A stretch of 64,000 nt of DNA, taken from contig NZ_CP006664.1 of assembly GCF_000264765.2 (NCBI RefSeq), forward strand, positions 3,224,001 through 3,288,000, read 5' to 3'. The notes beneath the pieces are model-generated. The model was not told the origin of the DNA and did not search any database. It was given only the letters and a program-made list of their open reading frames with translations. Source of the stretch: Edwardsiella anguillarum ET080813. Lineage in GTDB: Bacteria; Pseudomonadota; Gammaproteobacteria; Enterobacterales; Enterobacteriaceae. The position numbers and the translations under genes are program-made. Positions 10,077 to 18,937 of this stretch are shown here, one piece after another (the first letter of the stretch is position 1; every line of letters starts with the position of its first letter).

Positions 10077-10092
10077 AGTAAAACGTTTGCTT
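10077..10092 (+). promoter_or_regulatory. PurR operator upstream of pyrD
   Basis: The 16-mer AGTAAAACGTTTGCTT matches the PurR consensus ACGCAAACGTTTGCGT at its core and most flanks. E. coli pyrD is a known PurR target, and the box lies about 45 bp upstream of the predicted -35 element. Confidence 0.7.
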
Positions 10093-10120
10093 TTATAGGG
10101 CTCTTTTTGTTTTTAATCAA

Positions 10121-10149
10121 TTCCAATTGATGTCGACTTCCCTGATAAT
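10121..10149 (+). promoter_or_regulatory. pyrD promoter
   Basis: TTCCAA at 10121-10126, a 17-bp spacer, and GATAAT at 10144-10149. The predicted transcription start falls in the run of four C residues at 10154-10157, which is what the known pyrimidine-dependent start-site switching of pyrD requires. Confidence 0.6.
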
Positions 10150-10154
10150 AGCGC

Positions 10155-10170
10155 CCCGTTTGGCAACGGG
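10155..10170 (+). promoter_or_regulatory. pyrD leader hairpin (pyrimidine control)
   Basis: CCCGTT-TGGC-AACGGG forms a 6-bp stem at the extreme 5' end of the pyrD mRNA, immediately before the AGGAGA ribosome-binding site. In E. coli, transcripts starting with C form this hairpin and hide the site, while shorter G-start transcripts made at low CTP do not. The layout here is the same. Confidence 0.65.
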
Positions 10171-10184
10171 AATCAGGAGATCTC

Positions 10185-11195
10185 ATGTTCTACCCTTTTA
10201 TCAGGAAGGCCCTCTTTCAACTCGATCCAGAACGCGCTCACGAGTTTACGTTCAAGCAGCTGCACCGCATCAGCGGCACGCCGCTCATCGGACTGATCCG
10301 CCAGTCGGTACCGAGCAAACCGGTCAGCTGCATGGGATTGTCATTTAAAAATCCGCTCGGTCTGGCCGCAGGGTTGGACAAGGATGGTGAGTGCATTGAT
10401 GCGCTGGGCGCCATGGGATTCGGATCGATCGAAGTGGGTACGGTCACGCCGCGTCCCCAGCCGGGTAATGAAAAGCCGCGTCTATTCCGCATTGTTGAGG
10501 CGGAGGGGTTAATTAACCGCATGGGCTTTAACAATCTGGGCGTGGATAACCTGGTTGAGAATGTCAAAAAATCTCACTTCGGCGGCATTCTCGGGATTAA
10601 TATCGGCAAAAATAAGGACACAGCGGTAGAGCAGGGTAAAGACGATTACCTGATTTGCATGGATAAGGTGTATTCCTACGCTGGCTATATTGCCGTGAAT
10701 ATCTCCTCACCCAATACGCCGGGGCTGCGTACGCTGCAATATGGTGAAGCGCTGGATGATTTACTGGCTGCGATTAAAACCAAGCAGGCCGAACTGCAGC
10801 AAAAGCATGCCAAGTATGTTCCGGTTGCCGTAAAAATTGCGCCGGATCTTAGCCATGAAGAACTGGTGCAGATTGCCGATAGCCTGGTGCGTCATCAAAT
10901 TGATGGGGTGATCGCCACCAATACCACGCTGGATCGTTCACTGGTCAATGGGCTTAATCATTGCGCCCAGAGCGGTGGCCTGAGCGGTCGCCCGCTGCAG
11001 TTGAAAAGCACTGAGATTATTCGCCAGCTGGCGGCTGAGCTGCAGGGACGACTGCCGATTATTGGCGTCGGCGGCATTGATTCAGTGATTGCTGCCCGCG
11101 AAAAGATGCAGGCGGGGGCATCCTTAGTCCAGATTTATTCCGGGTTTATCTTTAAAGGACCGGGCCTGGTTAAAGAAATCGTTAATCATATCTAA
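10185..11195 (+). CDS. pyrD: Dihydroorotate dehydrogenase (quinone), class 2
   Basis: 336 residues, exactly the E. coli PyrD length. It oxidises dihydroorotate to orotate in pyrimidine synthesis, uses FMN, and passes electrons to ubiquinone at the inner membrane. The N-terminal [16 protein letters not shown] helix pair is the class-2 membrane-associated domain. [25 protein letters not shown] and IGVGGI mark the flavin and substrate sites. Regulation is predicted by the PurR box, promoter and leader hairpin just upstream. It precedes zapC, as in E. coli, and begins the conserved block of the window. Confidence 0.97.
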   Translation: MFYPFIRKALFQLDPERAHEFTFKQLHRISGTPLIGLIRQSVPSKPVSCMGLSFKNPLGLAAGLDKDGECIDALGAMGFGSIEVGTVTPRPQPGNEKPRLFRIVEAEGLINRMGFNNLGVDNLVENVKKSHFGGILGINIGKNKDTAVEQGKDDYLICMDKVYSYAGYIAVNISSPNTPGLRTLQYGEALDDLLAAIKTKQAELQQKHAKYVPVAVKIAPDLSHEELVQIADSLVRHQIDGVIATNTTLDRSLVNGLNHCAQSGGLSGRPLQLKSTEIIRQLAAELQGRLPIIGVGGIDSVIAAREKMQAGASLVQIYSGFIFKGPGLVKEIVNHI

Positions 11196-11214
11196 TTTTT
11201 AATCCTGCCTATTT

Positions 11215-11243
11215 AGCCCGGGACTTTATTTTCGTCCCGAGCT
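11215..11243 (+). terminator. Weak hairpin after pyrD
   Basis: CGGGAC and GTCCCG (11219-11224 and 11234-11239) pair around a 9-base loop, and the stem can extend three bases further across one mismatch. There is no clean T-tract, so intrinsic termination is uncertain. Confidence 0.35.
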
Positions 11244-11367
11244 AGTCTATATTTTCATCAGTGCGCTGCTTATTTATTCAAATGCTGAGTTAAGCGCGTA
11301 GCGTTGCGTGACATTGCTTGGCAGTACCGTTATGTTGCCATGGATTTTATGGCGTGGGGGTCAATGC

Positions 11368-11925
11368 ATGAATATAAAGCCCGGGGATCGCTGGCGCTGG
11401 TTCTTTGACCGGCAGCACGATCGTCTGATGTTGGATCTGGCGAATGGCATGGTCTTTCGCTCCCGCTTTCCCTCTAAAATGCTGACGCCGGATGCCTTTG
11501 ATGTCAGTACCTTCTGTGTCGATGATGCCGCGAGCTACTATCACTTCGCCGAGCGCTGTCAGGCGAGCGGGCTGGATACGGCGCAGCGTGCCGAGCTGGT
11601 GCTCAATGCCCTGATCGCACAGCGCTTCCTGAAGCCGATGATGCCTAAAAGCTGGTACTTTGCGCCGCAGCCCGGCCGCTATGTGCCCGATCCGGGAGAG
11701 CTGGTCGGCGTGCAGCTGCTCGATACGCCCGCCTGGGGGCGCCTGCTGGTGATTGCGCCGGGCACCAGCGCCAGCTTGTGCCTGCTGGCACAGCCTTCGC
11801 TGATGCTGTCCGGTAAGACGCTGATGCTGGGAGAGGCCATCAAGGTGATGCATGACCGCTTGCTGCCGCTGCGCGCGCATCAGGAGACGCCGTCTGACGA
11901 TACCGCGCTGGCCTGCGCGGGGTAA
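11368..11925 (+). CDS. zapC: Cell division protein ZapC
   Basis: 185 residues, similar to the 180-residue E. coli ZapC (YcbW). ZapC binds FtsZ polymers, promotes lateral bundling and suppresses GTPase activity at the Z-ring in the cytoplasm. The N-terminal [12 protein letters not shown] segment and the KSWYFAPQ block are typical. The start at 11368 follows a G-rich site; the earlier in-frame codon at 11308 adds unlike sequence. Position directly after pyrD is conserved. In E. coli ycbX follows, but here it is missing and an accessory block intervenes. Confidence 0.92.
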   Translation: MNIKPGDRWRWFFDRQHDRLMLDLANGMVFRSRFPSKMLTPDAFDVSTFCVDDAASYYHFAERCQASGLDTAQRAELVLNALIAQRFLKPMMPKSWYFAPQPGRYVPDPGELVGVQLLDTPAWGRLLVIAPGTSASLCLLAQPSLMLSGKTLMLGEAIKVMHDRLLPLRAHQETPSDDTALACAG

Positions 11926-12126
11926 ATCTATTACCCCTCATCTCCGATGCACGGCGCGCATGCCGCGCGCCGTGACGATGTTTAGGTAATAATCTTAAAA
12001 TTGCTCTATTCTGTGCTGTTTTGTGTTTTATTTGGACGAATATCCGGTAATAGGCGGGCAATCCCATTTTTCTTCATGTTATGATGCGCTGCATGCCAAA
12101 CGTCACGATCATCAAGGGAGGTTGAT

Positions 12127-12504
12127 ATGTTTGACGCGTCAGGGAGATTCCCGTCGGCGGTGAGAAATACGCTGATCGCAGTGACAACCGTGTCGCTGCT
12201 GGCTTTTTCAACGGCGTCGCTGGCCGGTCCGAGCCGCACTACCAAGGGTGCGCTGCTGGGGGCGACGGCTGGACTGCTGTCCGGTAACGGCGTCAACGGC
12301 GTACTGAAAGGTGCGGCGCTGGGTGCCGGCGTCGGGGCGATCAGTGAAAAAGGCCGTAAAGGCAAGAAGGCCCGTAAAGGCGCTACCATTGGTGCGACCG
12401 TCGGCGCTGTCGCCGGCGTTCTGTCCGGTAACGGTATCGAAGGGGCTATCAAGGGCGCGGTCGTCGGCGGTGCCGGCGGCGCGATCATCGGCCGGATCCA
12501 ATAA
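12127..12504 (+). CDS. ymgG: Glycine-zipper protein, YmgG-like
   Basis: 125 residues: an N-terminal signal-type segment ending near ASLAG (about residue 36), then two similar glycine-zipper units, each containing LSGNG(V/I)(N/E)G, separated by a lysine- and arginine-rich linker near residues 74-84. Such glycine-zipper modules insert in or span envelope membranes. It pairs with a YmgD-like gene 17 bp downstream, and the same two genes are adjacent in E. coli, which supports the names. Function unknown in E. coli. Start 12127 follows AGGGAGG. Confidence 0.75.
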   Translation: MFDASGRFPSAVRNTLIAVTTVSLLAFSTASLAGPSRTTKGALLGATAGLLSGNGVNGVLKGAALGAGVGAISEKGRKGKKARKGATIGATVGAVAGVLSGNGIEGAIKGAVVGGAGGAIIGRIQ

Positions 12505-12521
12505 AACAGAAGGAATTGAAT

Positions 12522-12848
12522 GTGAAAAAGGTATTATTCTTGGTTTCTGCGCTGGCTGCGGCGCCGGCCGTATGGGCGCAGTCTTACGACATTAAATCGG
12601 GCCTGCCGGCGGAAGTGTATATGACCTGCGCCGATGCCGGTGAAATGGCGAAGACCGATAGCGCGGGCGTCGCGGAAATCGTTGCTATTATGGGCAACGC
12701 CAGCGTTGAAAGCCGCGGCCTGAAAATTACCAAGACCGCCGGTACGGATAAAGCCGTTGTCGACAAGCTGAATCAGGCGTGCACCGCCGATCCGCAGATG
12801 CTGCTGATCACGGCGATCGATAACGCCATGCGCGCTATTGCTAAATAA
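12522..12848 (+). CDS. ymgD: Periplasmic YmgD-like protein
   Basis: 108 residues from a GTG start, chosen because AAGGA lies about 7 bp upstream; a TTG at 12516 is too close to that site. A signal peptide ends at VWAQ. The mature domain of about 90 residues has two Cys residues (TCADAG and QACTAD), expected to form the disulfide of the HdeA-like YmgD fold. E. coli YmgD is periplasmic, of unknown role. It forms a two-gene unit with the glycine-zipper gene and is followed by a clear terminator. Confidence 0.75.
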   Translation: MKKVLFLVSALAAAPAVWAQSYDIKSGLPAEVYMTCADAGEMAKTDSAGVAEIVAIMGNASVESRGLKITKTAGTDKAVVDKLNQACTADPQMLLITAIDNAMRAIAK

Positions 12849-12893
12849 GCAGGCGTAGGCCGCAACGACGCGACCTCATTTCCTCTTGTTTCT

Positions 12894-12920
12894 AAAGCCA
12901 GGGCCAGTCCCTGGCTTTTT
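12894..12920 (+). terminator. Rho-independent terminator of the ymgG-ymgD unit
   Basis: AGCCAGGG pairs with CCCTGGCT around CCAGT, followed by a T-tract. Confidence 0.85.
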
Positions 12921-12980
12921 GCTGTCCGGTGACCGCGGAAGGCGGTGTTAGTTTATCCATGGCCTATGCGCTGCAGCGAT

Positions 12981-13003
12981 AAAAAGCCCCCGAAAAGGGG
13001 GCT
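12981..13003 (-). terminator. Terminator of the fimbrial locus
   Basis: AGCCCCC and GGGGGCT form a 7-bp stem. Read on the minus strand it is followed by five T residues, just beyond the end of the fimbrial subunit gene. Confidence 0.85.
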
Positions 13004-13035
13004 GGTGAGTGCGAGGTAATAGAGGGATATATCTA

Positions 13036-13590
13036 TTACCAGGCGTTGATCGTGGCAACCACCGGCATAGAGTAACTGCCTGGGGAGATATTACTATCCT
13101 CCTGTGCCGTAACGAAACTGACGTCACCATTGAGTTCAGTTACGCCCGTAGTCGATGCCGCAATATTCCGCCCAGCGTTGCGGAACCAAACATTACTATC
13201 CCCAAGGGGTACTACGCTGATGGTATTACCGCTCTCATTTTTAAAAAGCCAGTGTTGGGTAGTCTCGTCATAGTAGTCGTCGTGAATGTCGATCCGCACA
13301 TCTGAGTTGCCCGACTCACCGTTAATGATATCCGAGGCGTTGACTGAGAGGGTGGCCAGCGTTGTTCCTCTCTGAGAGGCATCAGCCCTGGTGACGGTGA
13401 GGGGCGAGGGGGTGACAACAATTTGAGTCGTGCTGCTATCGATCACGTTGGTGGTCAGCGTCGTTTCCATATAGGATGTGACATGGGGATTATTGTCGCC
13501 GAACGTGCTGTAGCGGGCCATTGCAGCGCCGCTGGCAGCCAGGCAGGAAACGGCAACAAACGCAGAGATTACTGTTTTCTTCATATTCAT
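13036..13590 (-). CDS. Fimbrial subunit or invasin, AfaD/Saf type
   Basis: 184 residues with a signal peptide (MNMKKTVISAFVAVSCLA, cleavage after AMA) and a beta-rich Ig-like body ending in SMPVVATINAW. Start at 13590 is set by GAGG 7 bp upstream; the longer frame from 13641 lacks a site. It is the only structural subunit in a regulator-chaperone-usher-subunit operon. Because the chaperone is of the FGL class, it probably forms a thin polyadhesin or a tip invasin like AfaD, using an N-terminal donor strand. No Cys pair is visible in the mature domain. The receptor cannot be predicted. Confidence 0.7.
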   Translation of the reverse strand: MNMKKTVISAFVAVSCLAASGAAMARYSTFGDNNPHVTSYMETTLTTNVIDSSTTQIVVTPSPLTVTRADASQRGTTLATLSVNASDIINGESGNSDVRIDIHDDYYDETTQHWLFKNESGNTISVVPLGDSNVWFRNAGRNIAASTTGVTELNGDVSFVTAQEDSNISPGSYSMPVVATINAW

Positions 13591-13697
13591 CGTAAACCTC
13601 ATTTCTATAGTAAACTTGATAGTGAATTGATCCCTGTCCAACTATTTACCCATTACTCAGTCCAGGAATAAAACCGAGTAAAACTAAAAAATAAAAA

Positions 13698-16154
13698 CTA
13701 TAAGCAGGCGAGCGCCGATATATATAACCCGATGGGATTCTTCTCTTTCAGGGTATAGGGAAGACGGCACTGCTGTCCGTCATGGTTTCCCCAGCGAATA
13801 TGGAGTACGCCGCTGTCCGATAACCCGCTTAAGAACACGTCGCCAGCGTCACCTACGATGCCTGCGCTATGCTGATGCTCTGTCACGACCAGCGCGCCAA
13901 AGGGAATCGGTTTGCCATCGCTGCCGGTGATGTGGAATAGCGCTTTTTTACCGTTGACGGTCTTATAACTGGCCAATACCAGCGCGTTATCGGTGGGGAT
14001 CACCGAGGAGACCGTCTGTTTAATCTCCGTCTGGCTGTTTAAATCAGCCTGCTGGATATAAATGTCATTTTTTCGATAGGTGTTGAGCGCGGTCACAAGG
14101 GCAAAACCGTTATCGTCGGTTTTCACCCCGTTACGGTTGGTTACCGCAATGTCGGCGGCATTGTCCACATCCAGGAGCGCCGCTGCACCGTGGATCCGCT
14201 GCCCCAGCGTGAGCCCGCCGCGGTGCAAGACCATGCTGCCGTTAATCCCGCCGCCAAATTGGGTCACCGTTGGGCTATAGTTATACATGCCATTAATGGC
14301 GCCAAAGGGATGGATTAACGCCGCGCTGATCGAGGTTCTGTTGTTGTCACCGTTTTTGTTGTTAATCCCCTGGCTGATATTCCATGACAGTCGATTGTCA
14401 TAGGCTATGCCATTCAGGGTGAGGGAGTTACTGATACTGCGATCCCTTTCGGAGAGGATCTGGTATCTCAGGCTGGAGTTCGTGCCGGCGCCGATGAGAT
14501 TTCCCAGAGAGACGTAGATGGCGGCGGAGAATATATCCTCCTGATGGCGATAGTCGGCATTGAGAACCCGGTTCCAGCCCAGCGATAGGCTGGCGCGTCC
14601 CAAAAGGGAGGTGCTGTAGTTTAGGTTGGCATAGGACTCAGATTTTTTATCCCAGTAGCCGGTGGCACGGAAGGATAAATCCAGCGAGCCAAAGCGGGAC
14701 AGATCTTGCTTCAGGCTGACGCTGCTGTCGTGTTTCTTTCGCCATGGGGATGGATAGCGTGCGCGCCGGGGCGTCATGGCGTCGGTGAATGAGCTGTAGC
14801 CTGCCGAGGCGTACTGATAGCTAGCCAGATTAAACGAAGTATTGGTTTCGTTGATAAGCTTGCTGTATCGGATGCGCAGGGCGCTGCCGATTTCATTATT
14901 ATGATAGCCGCTGCGTGAATACACCCCATCGACGGAGAGCGCGCCAAAACGAGACAGATTAAACCCCATTCCCAGCGCCCCAGACCAATATTTATTACTG
15001 GCCTGGAGACCCGTATACCCGGTAAGAAAATCATTGAAGCCATAAATCAGCGTGGCGTTACCAAAAAAATCGTCGTTTGCTGTATCTGAATAAGGACGGT
15101 ACTTCCCCAGGGTTACCTCATACTTTACCCTACCGGCCTTGAGCGAAATGGCCGGCGTGTTATAGGGAACCGTAAAATGCTGGACGGTGCCGTTACTTTC
15201 GGTGACCGTGACCGCCATATCCTCGCCCTGTAGCGCGGGAATATCCGTGAGCTCAAAGGCACCGGCAGGGACTTCGGTGCTGTAGATAAGGTAATTATTC
15301 TGGCGCACCTCTACCTGGGCGACGCTGCTGGCAATGCCCCTTACGGCCGGGACAAACGTTCTTTCATAGAAGGGGATCATACTGTCAGAGGTCGCCAGCT
15401 TGATACCTCTGAAGGGAATGCTGTTAAAAATATCAGAGCCGGTGCTGCTTTCACCAATCAACAGCTTGCTTTTTAACGATCGGATATCGCTTTCCGCGTA
15501 GGCATAGGCGTTCTGGTAGGTACTCTCACCATTGTAGCCTCGCTGCCATATACCCGAGTTGCGTAAACGCCAGCTGCCCAGGTTAAGGCCCGGCGCCAGT
15601 GAGAGTGAATAGGATTGGCTGGACGGGGCGTTAAACTTAACTTCACGATGCCAGGCTTTGGCATCATAGTTTAAAATGAATGCAGTGATGCCGTCGTCCC
15701 ATTGCGACTCATGCGCCAGTTCGCTGGGTTTATTCATTATAGCTTTGGCCGGCGCATACAGCACCAGACTCATGCCGTAGAAAGCGAAGCTAAACTGGAG
15801 ATCGCCCTGACTGAAGTCGATGTACTTCTCTCCAGGCTGATAGCTCAGTTGCAGCGCATCAGGATTAATATTGAATAAAACTAAATCCTCTTTTTTCAGG
15901 TAGGGCGTTAGGGTATTACCCACGTAGCCGAACTCGATTTGATAGCTTGCCATTTTCTTTCTGGAATCGTTCACTGCAACGGAAACTAAATAGGAGCCCG
16001 GTAGCTGCTGGCCGTCGTTGAAACGACTGACGTCATGGCCATTCACCAGTGCGGAATCAAAAAAGTACTCTTCTGACTGAGCAAAGGAACCCACACTGTA
16101 GGGCAAGCCAGCCAGCATCATTGACCAGATAAGCGGTTTAATCGTTGTTTTCAT
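13698..16154 (-). CDS. Outer-membrane fimbrial usher
   Basis: 818 residues: signal peptide, N-terminal chaperone-binding domain starting YFFDSALVNG, a 24-strand barrel with plug in the middle, and a C-terminal domain that holds a Cys pair, the last close to the C-terminus (QCRLPY... ALACL). The family length is 800-880. It recruits chaperone-subunit complexes from the periplasm and threads the fibre out. It lies 64 bp downstream of the chaperone gene and 107 bp upstream of the subunit gene, all on the minus strand, forming one operon. Confidence 0.93.
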   Translation of the reverse strand: MKTTIKPLIWSMMLAGLPYSVGSFAQSEEYFFDSALVNGHDVSRFNDGQQLPGSYLVSVAVNDSRKKMASYQIEFGYVGNTLTPYLKKEDLVLFNINPDALQLSYQPGEKYIDFSQGDLQFSFAFYGMSLVLYAPAKAIMNKPSELAHESQWDDGITAFILNYDAKAWHREVKFNAPSSQSYSLSLAPGLNLGSWRLRNSGIWQRGYNGESTYQNAYAYAESDIRSLKSKLLIGESSTGSDIFNSIPFRGIKLATSDSMIPFYERTFVPAVRGIASSVAQVEVRQNNYLIYSTEVPAGAFELTDIPALQGEDMAVTVTESNGTVQHFTVPYNTPAISLKAGRVKYEVTLGKYRPYSDTANDDFFGNATLIYGFNDFLTGYTGLQASNKYWSGALGMGFNLSRFGALSVDGVYSRSGYHNNEIGSALRIRYSKLINETNTSFNLASYQYASAGYSSFTDAMTPRRARYPSPWRKKHDSSVSLKQDLSRFGSLDLSFRATGYWDKKSESYANLNYSTSLLGRASLSLGWNRVLNADYRHQEDIFSAAIYVSLGNLIGAGTNSSLRYQILSERDRSISNSLTLNGIAYDNRLSWNISQGINNKNGDNNRTSISAALIHPFGAINGMYNYSPTVTQFGGGINGSMVLHRGGLTLGQRIHGAAALLDVDNAADIAVTNRNGVKTDDNGFALVTALNTYRKNDIYIQQADLNSQTEIKQTVSSVIPTDNALVLASYKTVNGKKALFHITGSDGKPIPFGALVVTEHQHSAGIVGDAGDVFLSGLSDSGVLHIRWGNHDGQQCRLPYTLKEKNPIGLYISALACL

Positions 16155-16218
16155 TGTTGACGCTTCCTTGTCGGTATGGGCTAACTCAGCGCTAATCTAT
16201 ATTCGTCCACAGCATCAT

Positions 16219-16968
16219 TCAGTCGAGAAGGGTCTGATAGTCACGGGTAGTGCCGCCGTAGTCATTAATCAGGCTCCAGGTGATTTTTGCCCCTTTATGG
16301 GCAATGTTTTTCTGTGCAAAGCGATAAACGTCCTGTGGCTTGAGCGCGATCGGCGGCGTTATGGGCTGACCATTAATTTTTATTTCTCTGAAGTTAATAA
16401 AGTAGGGGGTTGGATTTTTAATGGTAAGCGCACCCTTGCTCTGCTCCCAGATCAAGGCTGACGCATAACTCGCGTCTTTGATATTCAAAGACGCTGGGCG
16501 GGTAATTAATTTAATACAGCTATTCACCATTACGTTGACGTTTAAAATGCCGTTGCTGCGCTTCTTATCATCATCGCTCCAGGCGCTGCCTTCGGTCGGC
16601 GGAATACTCTTCACACAGATCCAGTGCATTGACTCGATAGTGCGAGGAGCGCTGGCGTTGACTCTAATGATCGAGATGGTGTTCTTTTGCCCGCTGTCAA
16701 GGCGAAACAATGGCGGTGTCACAATATAGTCTGGGGATTTTTTCTCGGACTTCTCATCCATAACCCGAGACTCCACCAGAATAGGATAGGGCTGCTTATT
16801 CTCAATGGGGAGATTATAGCTATCGCTTTCAGCATCAAAAATAATTCGGGACGCACCCAGGGTGATGCTATAGCTTCTGGTTTGTGTATCAAGTGCGACG
16901 GCGTTGCCGACAAGGGGGAAAACCAGCGCCGCTAATACAGGGTATTTAGTCAATATGGCATAATTCAT
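16219..16968 (-). CDS. Periplasmic fimbrial chaperone, FGL class
   Basis: 249 residues with a signal peptide ending near AVALD, then two Ig-like domains of the PapD superfamily. The long F1-G1 loop (about residues 115-150) is flanked by Cys residues in HWICVKSIPP and VNSCIKL, the disulfide and loop length that define the Caf1M/AfaB/SafB class rather than the short-loop PapD class. It caps and folds the subunit by donating its G1 strand. First structural gene of the operon after the PapB-like regulator. Confidence 0.92.
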   Translation of the reverse strand: MNYAILTKYPVLAALVFPLVGNAVALDTQTRSYSITLGASRIIFDAESDSYNLPIENKQPYPILVESRVMDEKSEKKSPDYIVTPPLFRLDSGQKNTISIIRVNASAPRTIESMHWICVKSIPPTEGSAWSDDDKKRSNGILNVNVMVNSCIKLITRPASLNIKDASYASALIWEQSKGALTIKNPTPYFINFREIKINGQPITPPIALKPQDVYRFAQKNIAHKGAKITWSLINDYGGTTRDYQTLLD

Positions 16969-17116
16969 TTAGCTCTCTCAGTTCAGCAATGGTATAAATT
17001 AATAAAAACATATAATGTGCTGCTTCGGCGCTATCCCAACAACGCAATAGCGGGCTCTTTCGGCATGTCCTGGAATAGGTAAGCGAATGTGCGAACGCCA
17101 TTAAAATGCTGTGCTG

Positions 17117-17416
17117 TTATGTCTTATAATAGCCGGCAAGACAAGAAACAATGTGGTGAATATACGACAGGCGACCTAGGCTGGTGCTAAGATATCCATT
17201 ACTGACGCCAATGCGCTCACAGATCTCTTTTCTGGTGTGGCCAAGAATCAAATACTCCCACATGGCATCAATAATTTTCTCGCTGCTGATGGGGGATATT
17301 TCAACCAATAGCCAGAATTGATTTTCGGAGAGATCGCCAGAGCATAGTCTGCCTTTTTTTCTCGTCGCGGCAGTAAAATGACTTATTCCTGAACGTAATG
17401 GAATTCTCTTATCCAT
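17117..17416 (-). CDS. PapB/AfaA-family fimbrial regulator
   Basis: 99 residues of the adhesin biosynthesis regulatory family (PapB, FocB, AfaA). It has the family core SENQFWLLVEISPISSEKIIDAMWEYLILGHTRKEI with a C-terminal helix-turn-helix ERIGVSNGYLSTSLGRL. Such proteins bind AT-rich DNA upstream of the operon and control phase-variable expression. It lies 148 bp upstream of the chaperone gene, transcribed the same way, next to a 400-bp AT-rich region where such regulators usually act. The start has GGGGT 6 bp before it. Confidence 0.88.
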   Translation of the reverse strand: MDKRIPLRSGISHFTAATRKKGRLCSGDLSENQFWLLVEISPISSEKIIDAMWEYLILGHTRKEICERIGVSNGYLSTSLGRLSYIHHIVSCLAGYYKT

Positions 17417-18061
17417 ATGATACCCCGATCATTCATTATTTATATTTGTTTTATGATATTGATTATTTTGTTCTATATAAAACAAATTAAACTTAATTTC
17501 CCGTGAAAGTAATCGTAGTATATTCAAAAAATTTTTCTTGTGAAGACGGCGAGGCCGTTCCCTTCTCAGTCATCACCATGGTTTAACTGTGTGATGTTTC
17601 GCTAATTTTCGATAAAAAAACATATAAAAAATCACTCCAGCAGGATATTGGTCGGTAGGGCGGGCATTTTACGCCTGAGGGCGCGAGTGGCGCGCAATTG
17701 TAATCTAAAGTAAATTCATTCATATATATCCTTAAAGATAGAATAAAGGAAATATTTAATTAATCAGATATCGGCATTGTTTTGTAAAATATAAAAGATG
17801 AGACTGGTTAATATAAATTAATTATTCATCAGCATGATAGATTGTGTCTGGAGCGTATCGGGTGATGGCTTTGGCGGGGCGCTGAATGGCGTGGGCGCGC
17901 TACAGGGCGTCGATGGGGGCGAGACGGTGACGGCATCCCTCCGTATGGCGGCGGCTCCTCCTTTCTGCTGCGCCGTTTTTTACCGGACGGCGGACGGGGA
18001 TATCCTCCCCGTCCTGATATCATCACCGCCGACAGCGCCGCTGTGCGGGGCGATGCGCGGT
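17417..18061. other. AT-rich control region and channel-gene tail repeats
   Basis: 645 bp without a supported gene. The part to about 17830 is strikingly AT-rich and lies upstream of the PapB-like regulator, so it should carry the adhesin promoter and silencer sites; one GATC at 17428 is visible but not the paired arrangement of pap. From 17830 the composition becomes GC-rich and includes a partial repeat of the 3' end of the channel gene. Confidence 0.5.
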
Positions 18062-18144
18062 TCAGCGTCGGCGTCGGGGCGGCGCTATCGTCTCCCTCTT
18101 GCCGTCATCGCCGCCGACAGCACCGCTGCGCGGTTCAGCGCCGG
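18021..18144. repeat. Imperfect direct repeat at the 3' end of the channel gene
   Basis: The segment 18106-18144 (ATCGCCGCCGACAGC ... GCGGTTCAGCGCCGGCG) recurs with few changes as 18021-18043 plus 18056-18073, split by 12 bp. Both copies would encode an AEPR...SGAVGGDD-like tail on the minus strand. The channel stop lies in the second copy, consistent with a tandem duplication and loss of frame at the C-terminus. Confidence 0.6.
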
Positions 18145-18859
18145 CGCCGGGAGGGTGCTTCTCCTCGCCCTTACTCTCATCGTCGCCGCACAGCGGCCCC
18201 AGCTTCGGGAAGTCGCTGACGATTCTGGCAATAAAGACCAGCGAATAAATATAGCCCATCAGGACGACTACAATAGTAGCGTTGCGGGCGGGCCAGGAGA
18301 CGGCGACGATGTCGCCATAGCCGACGGTCAGGATGCTGATAAATGAGTAATAGAACAGATCGTTAAACATCTGCTGCGGATTGTCGCTAATGCCTTTGAA
18401 CGATCCCGGTTGTAATACCTCGATGCTGGAAAAGATAAAGAGGCCGATATAGCCGATCAGCAGAAAGCCGCTGAGGGCGGCAAATACCATTTCGACGTCG
18501 GCGGAGGCGGCGCGGATAACCTTGCGGACGACGACAATCGTGACCAGCGTAAAAAAATATAAGTACAGCATCTTCCCTAACACGATGAAGGGGAGGGAGT
18601 CGGGAAAGAACAGAAAGATGATGACATTGAGTACGATCGGCACCGTGACGAAAGCCCGGTTGCGGCGCAGAACCACGTTAAATCCGGCGATCCCCTGCAG
18701 CGTCAGGCAGATGAGGGATTTGGACTGCAGATCGCCAAGGTTCGGGATCAGATTGATAAAAAAGACGCCGATCAGTGAGATAAACAGCCAGCAAAACTGA
18801 TGCCGTTCAGCTCTGATCTTCAATGAGGCGTGTTGAGTGGGGTGTTTCAACCTACGCAT
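18062..18859 (-). CDS. Potassium channel family protein
   Basis: 265 residues with about six hydrophobic segments between residues 20 and 212. A pore loop ends in the canonical filter TVGYGD (178-183), followed by IVAVSWPARN and the last helix. There is no RCK/TrkA-N domain; the C-terminal 45 residues are charged, Gly/Pro rich and end in a run of Arg. This places it with small Ion_trans_2 channels of the inner membrane. It is transcribed alone and away from rlmKL. The tail looks altered by a local duplication. Confidence 0.85.
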   Translation of the reverse strand: MRRLKHPTQHASLKIRAERHQFCWLFISLIGVFFINLIPNLGDLQSKSLICLTLQGIAGFNVVLRRNRAFVTVPIVLNVIIFLFFPDSLPFIVLGKMLYLYFFTLVTIVVVRKVIRAASADVEMVFAALSGFLLIGYIGLFIFSSIEVLQPGSFKGISDNPQQMFNDLFYYSFISILTVGYGDIVAVSWPARNATIVVVLMGYIYSLVFIARIVSDFPKLGPLCGDDESKGEEKHPPGAGAEPRSGAVGGDDGKRETIAPPRRRR

Positions 18860-18937
18860 AATCGTCGAGCCTTGCCTAGAAGCCTGAGAGGCGTTGCCTC
18901 ACCAAAGTGGATTAGCCTACTCCATCAGGCTATTTTT
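18860..18937 (-). other. Structured leader candidate of the channel gene
   Basis: Read on the minus strand, the 78 bases before the channel start contain a row of hairpins: TAGCCT/AGGCTA around GATGGAGT, CCAC/GGTG, then GAGGC/GCCTC around AAC. In the plus direction the first hairpin is followed by TTTTT (18933-18937) and could act as a terminator. No riboswitch family is claimed. Confidence 0.35.

Noticed and set aside
18860-18937. yybP-ykoY manganese riboswitch
   Set aside because: Only short loop resemblances; the fold and conserved cores could not be confirmed, so it is kept as an unnamed leader.
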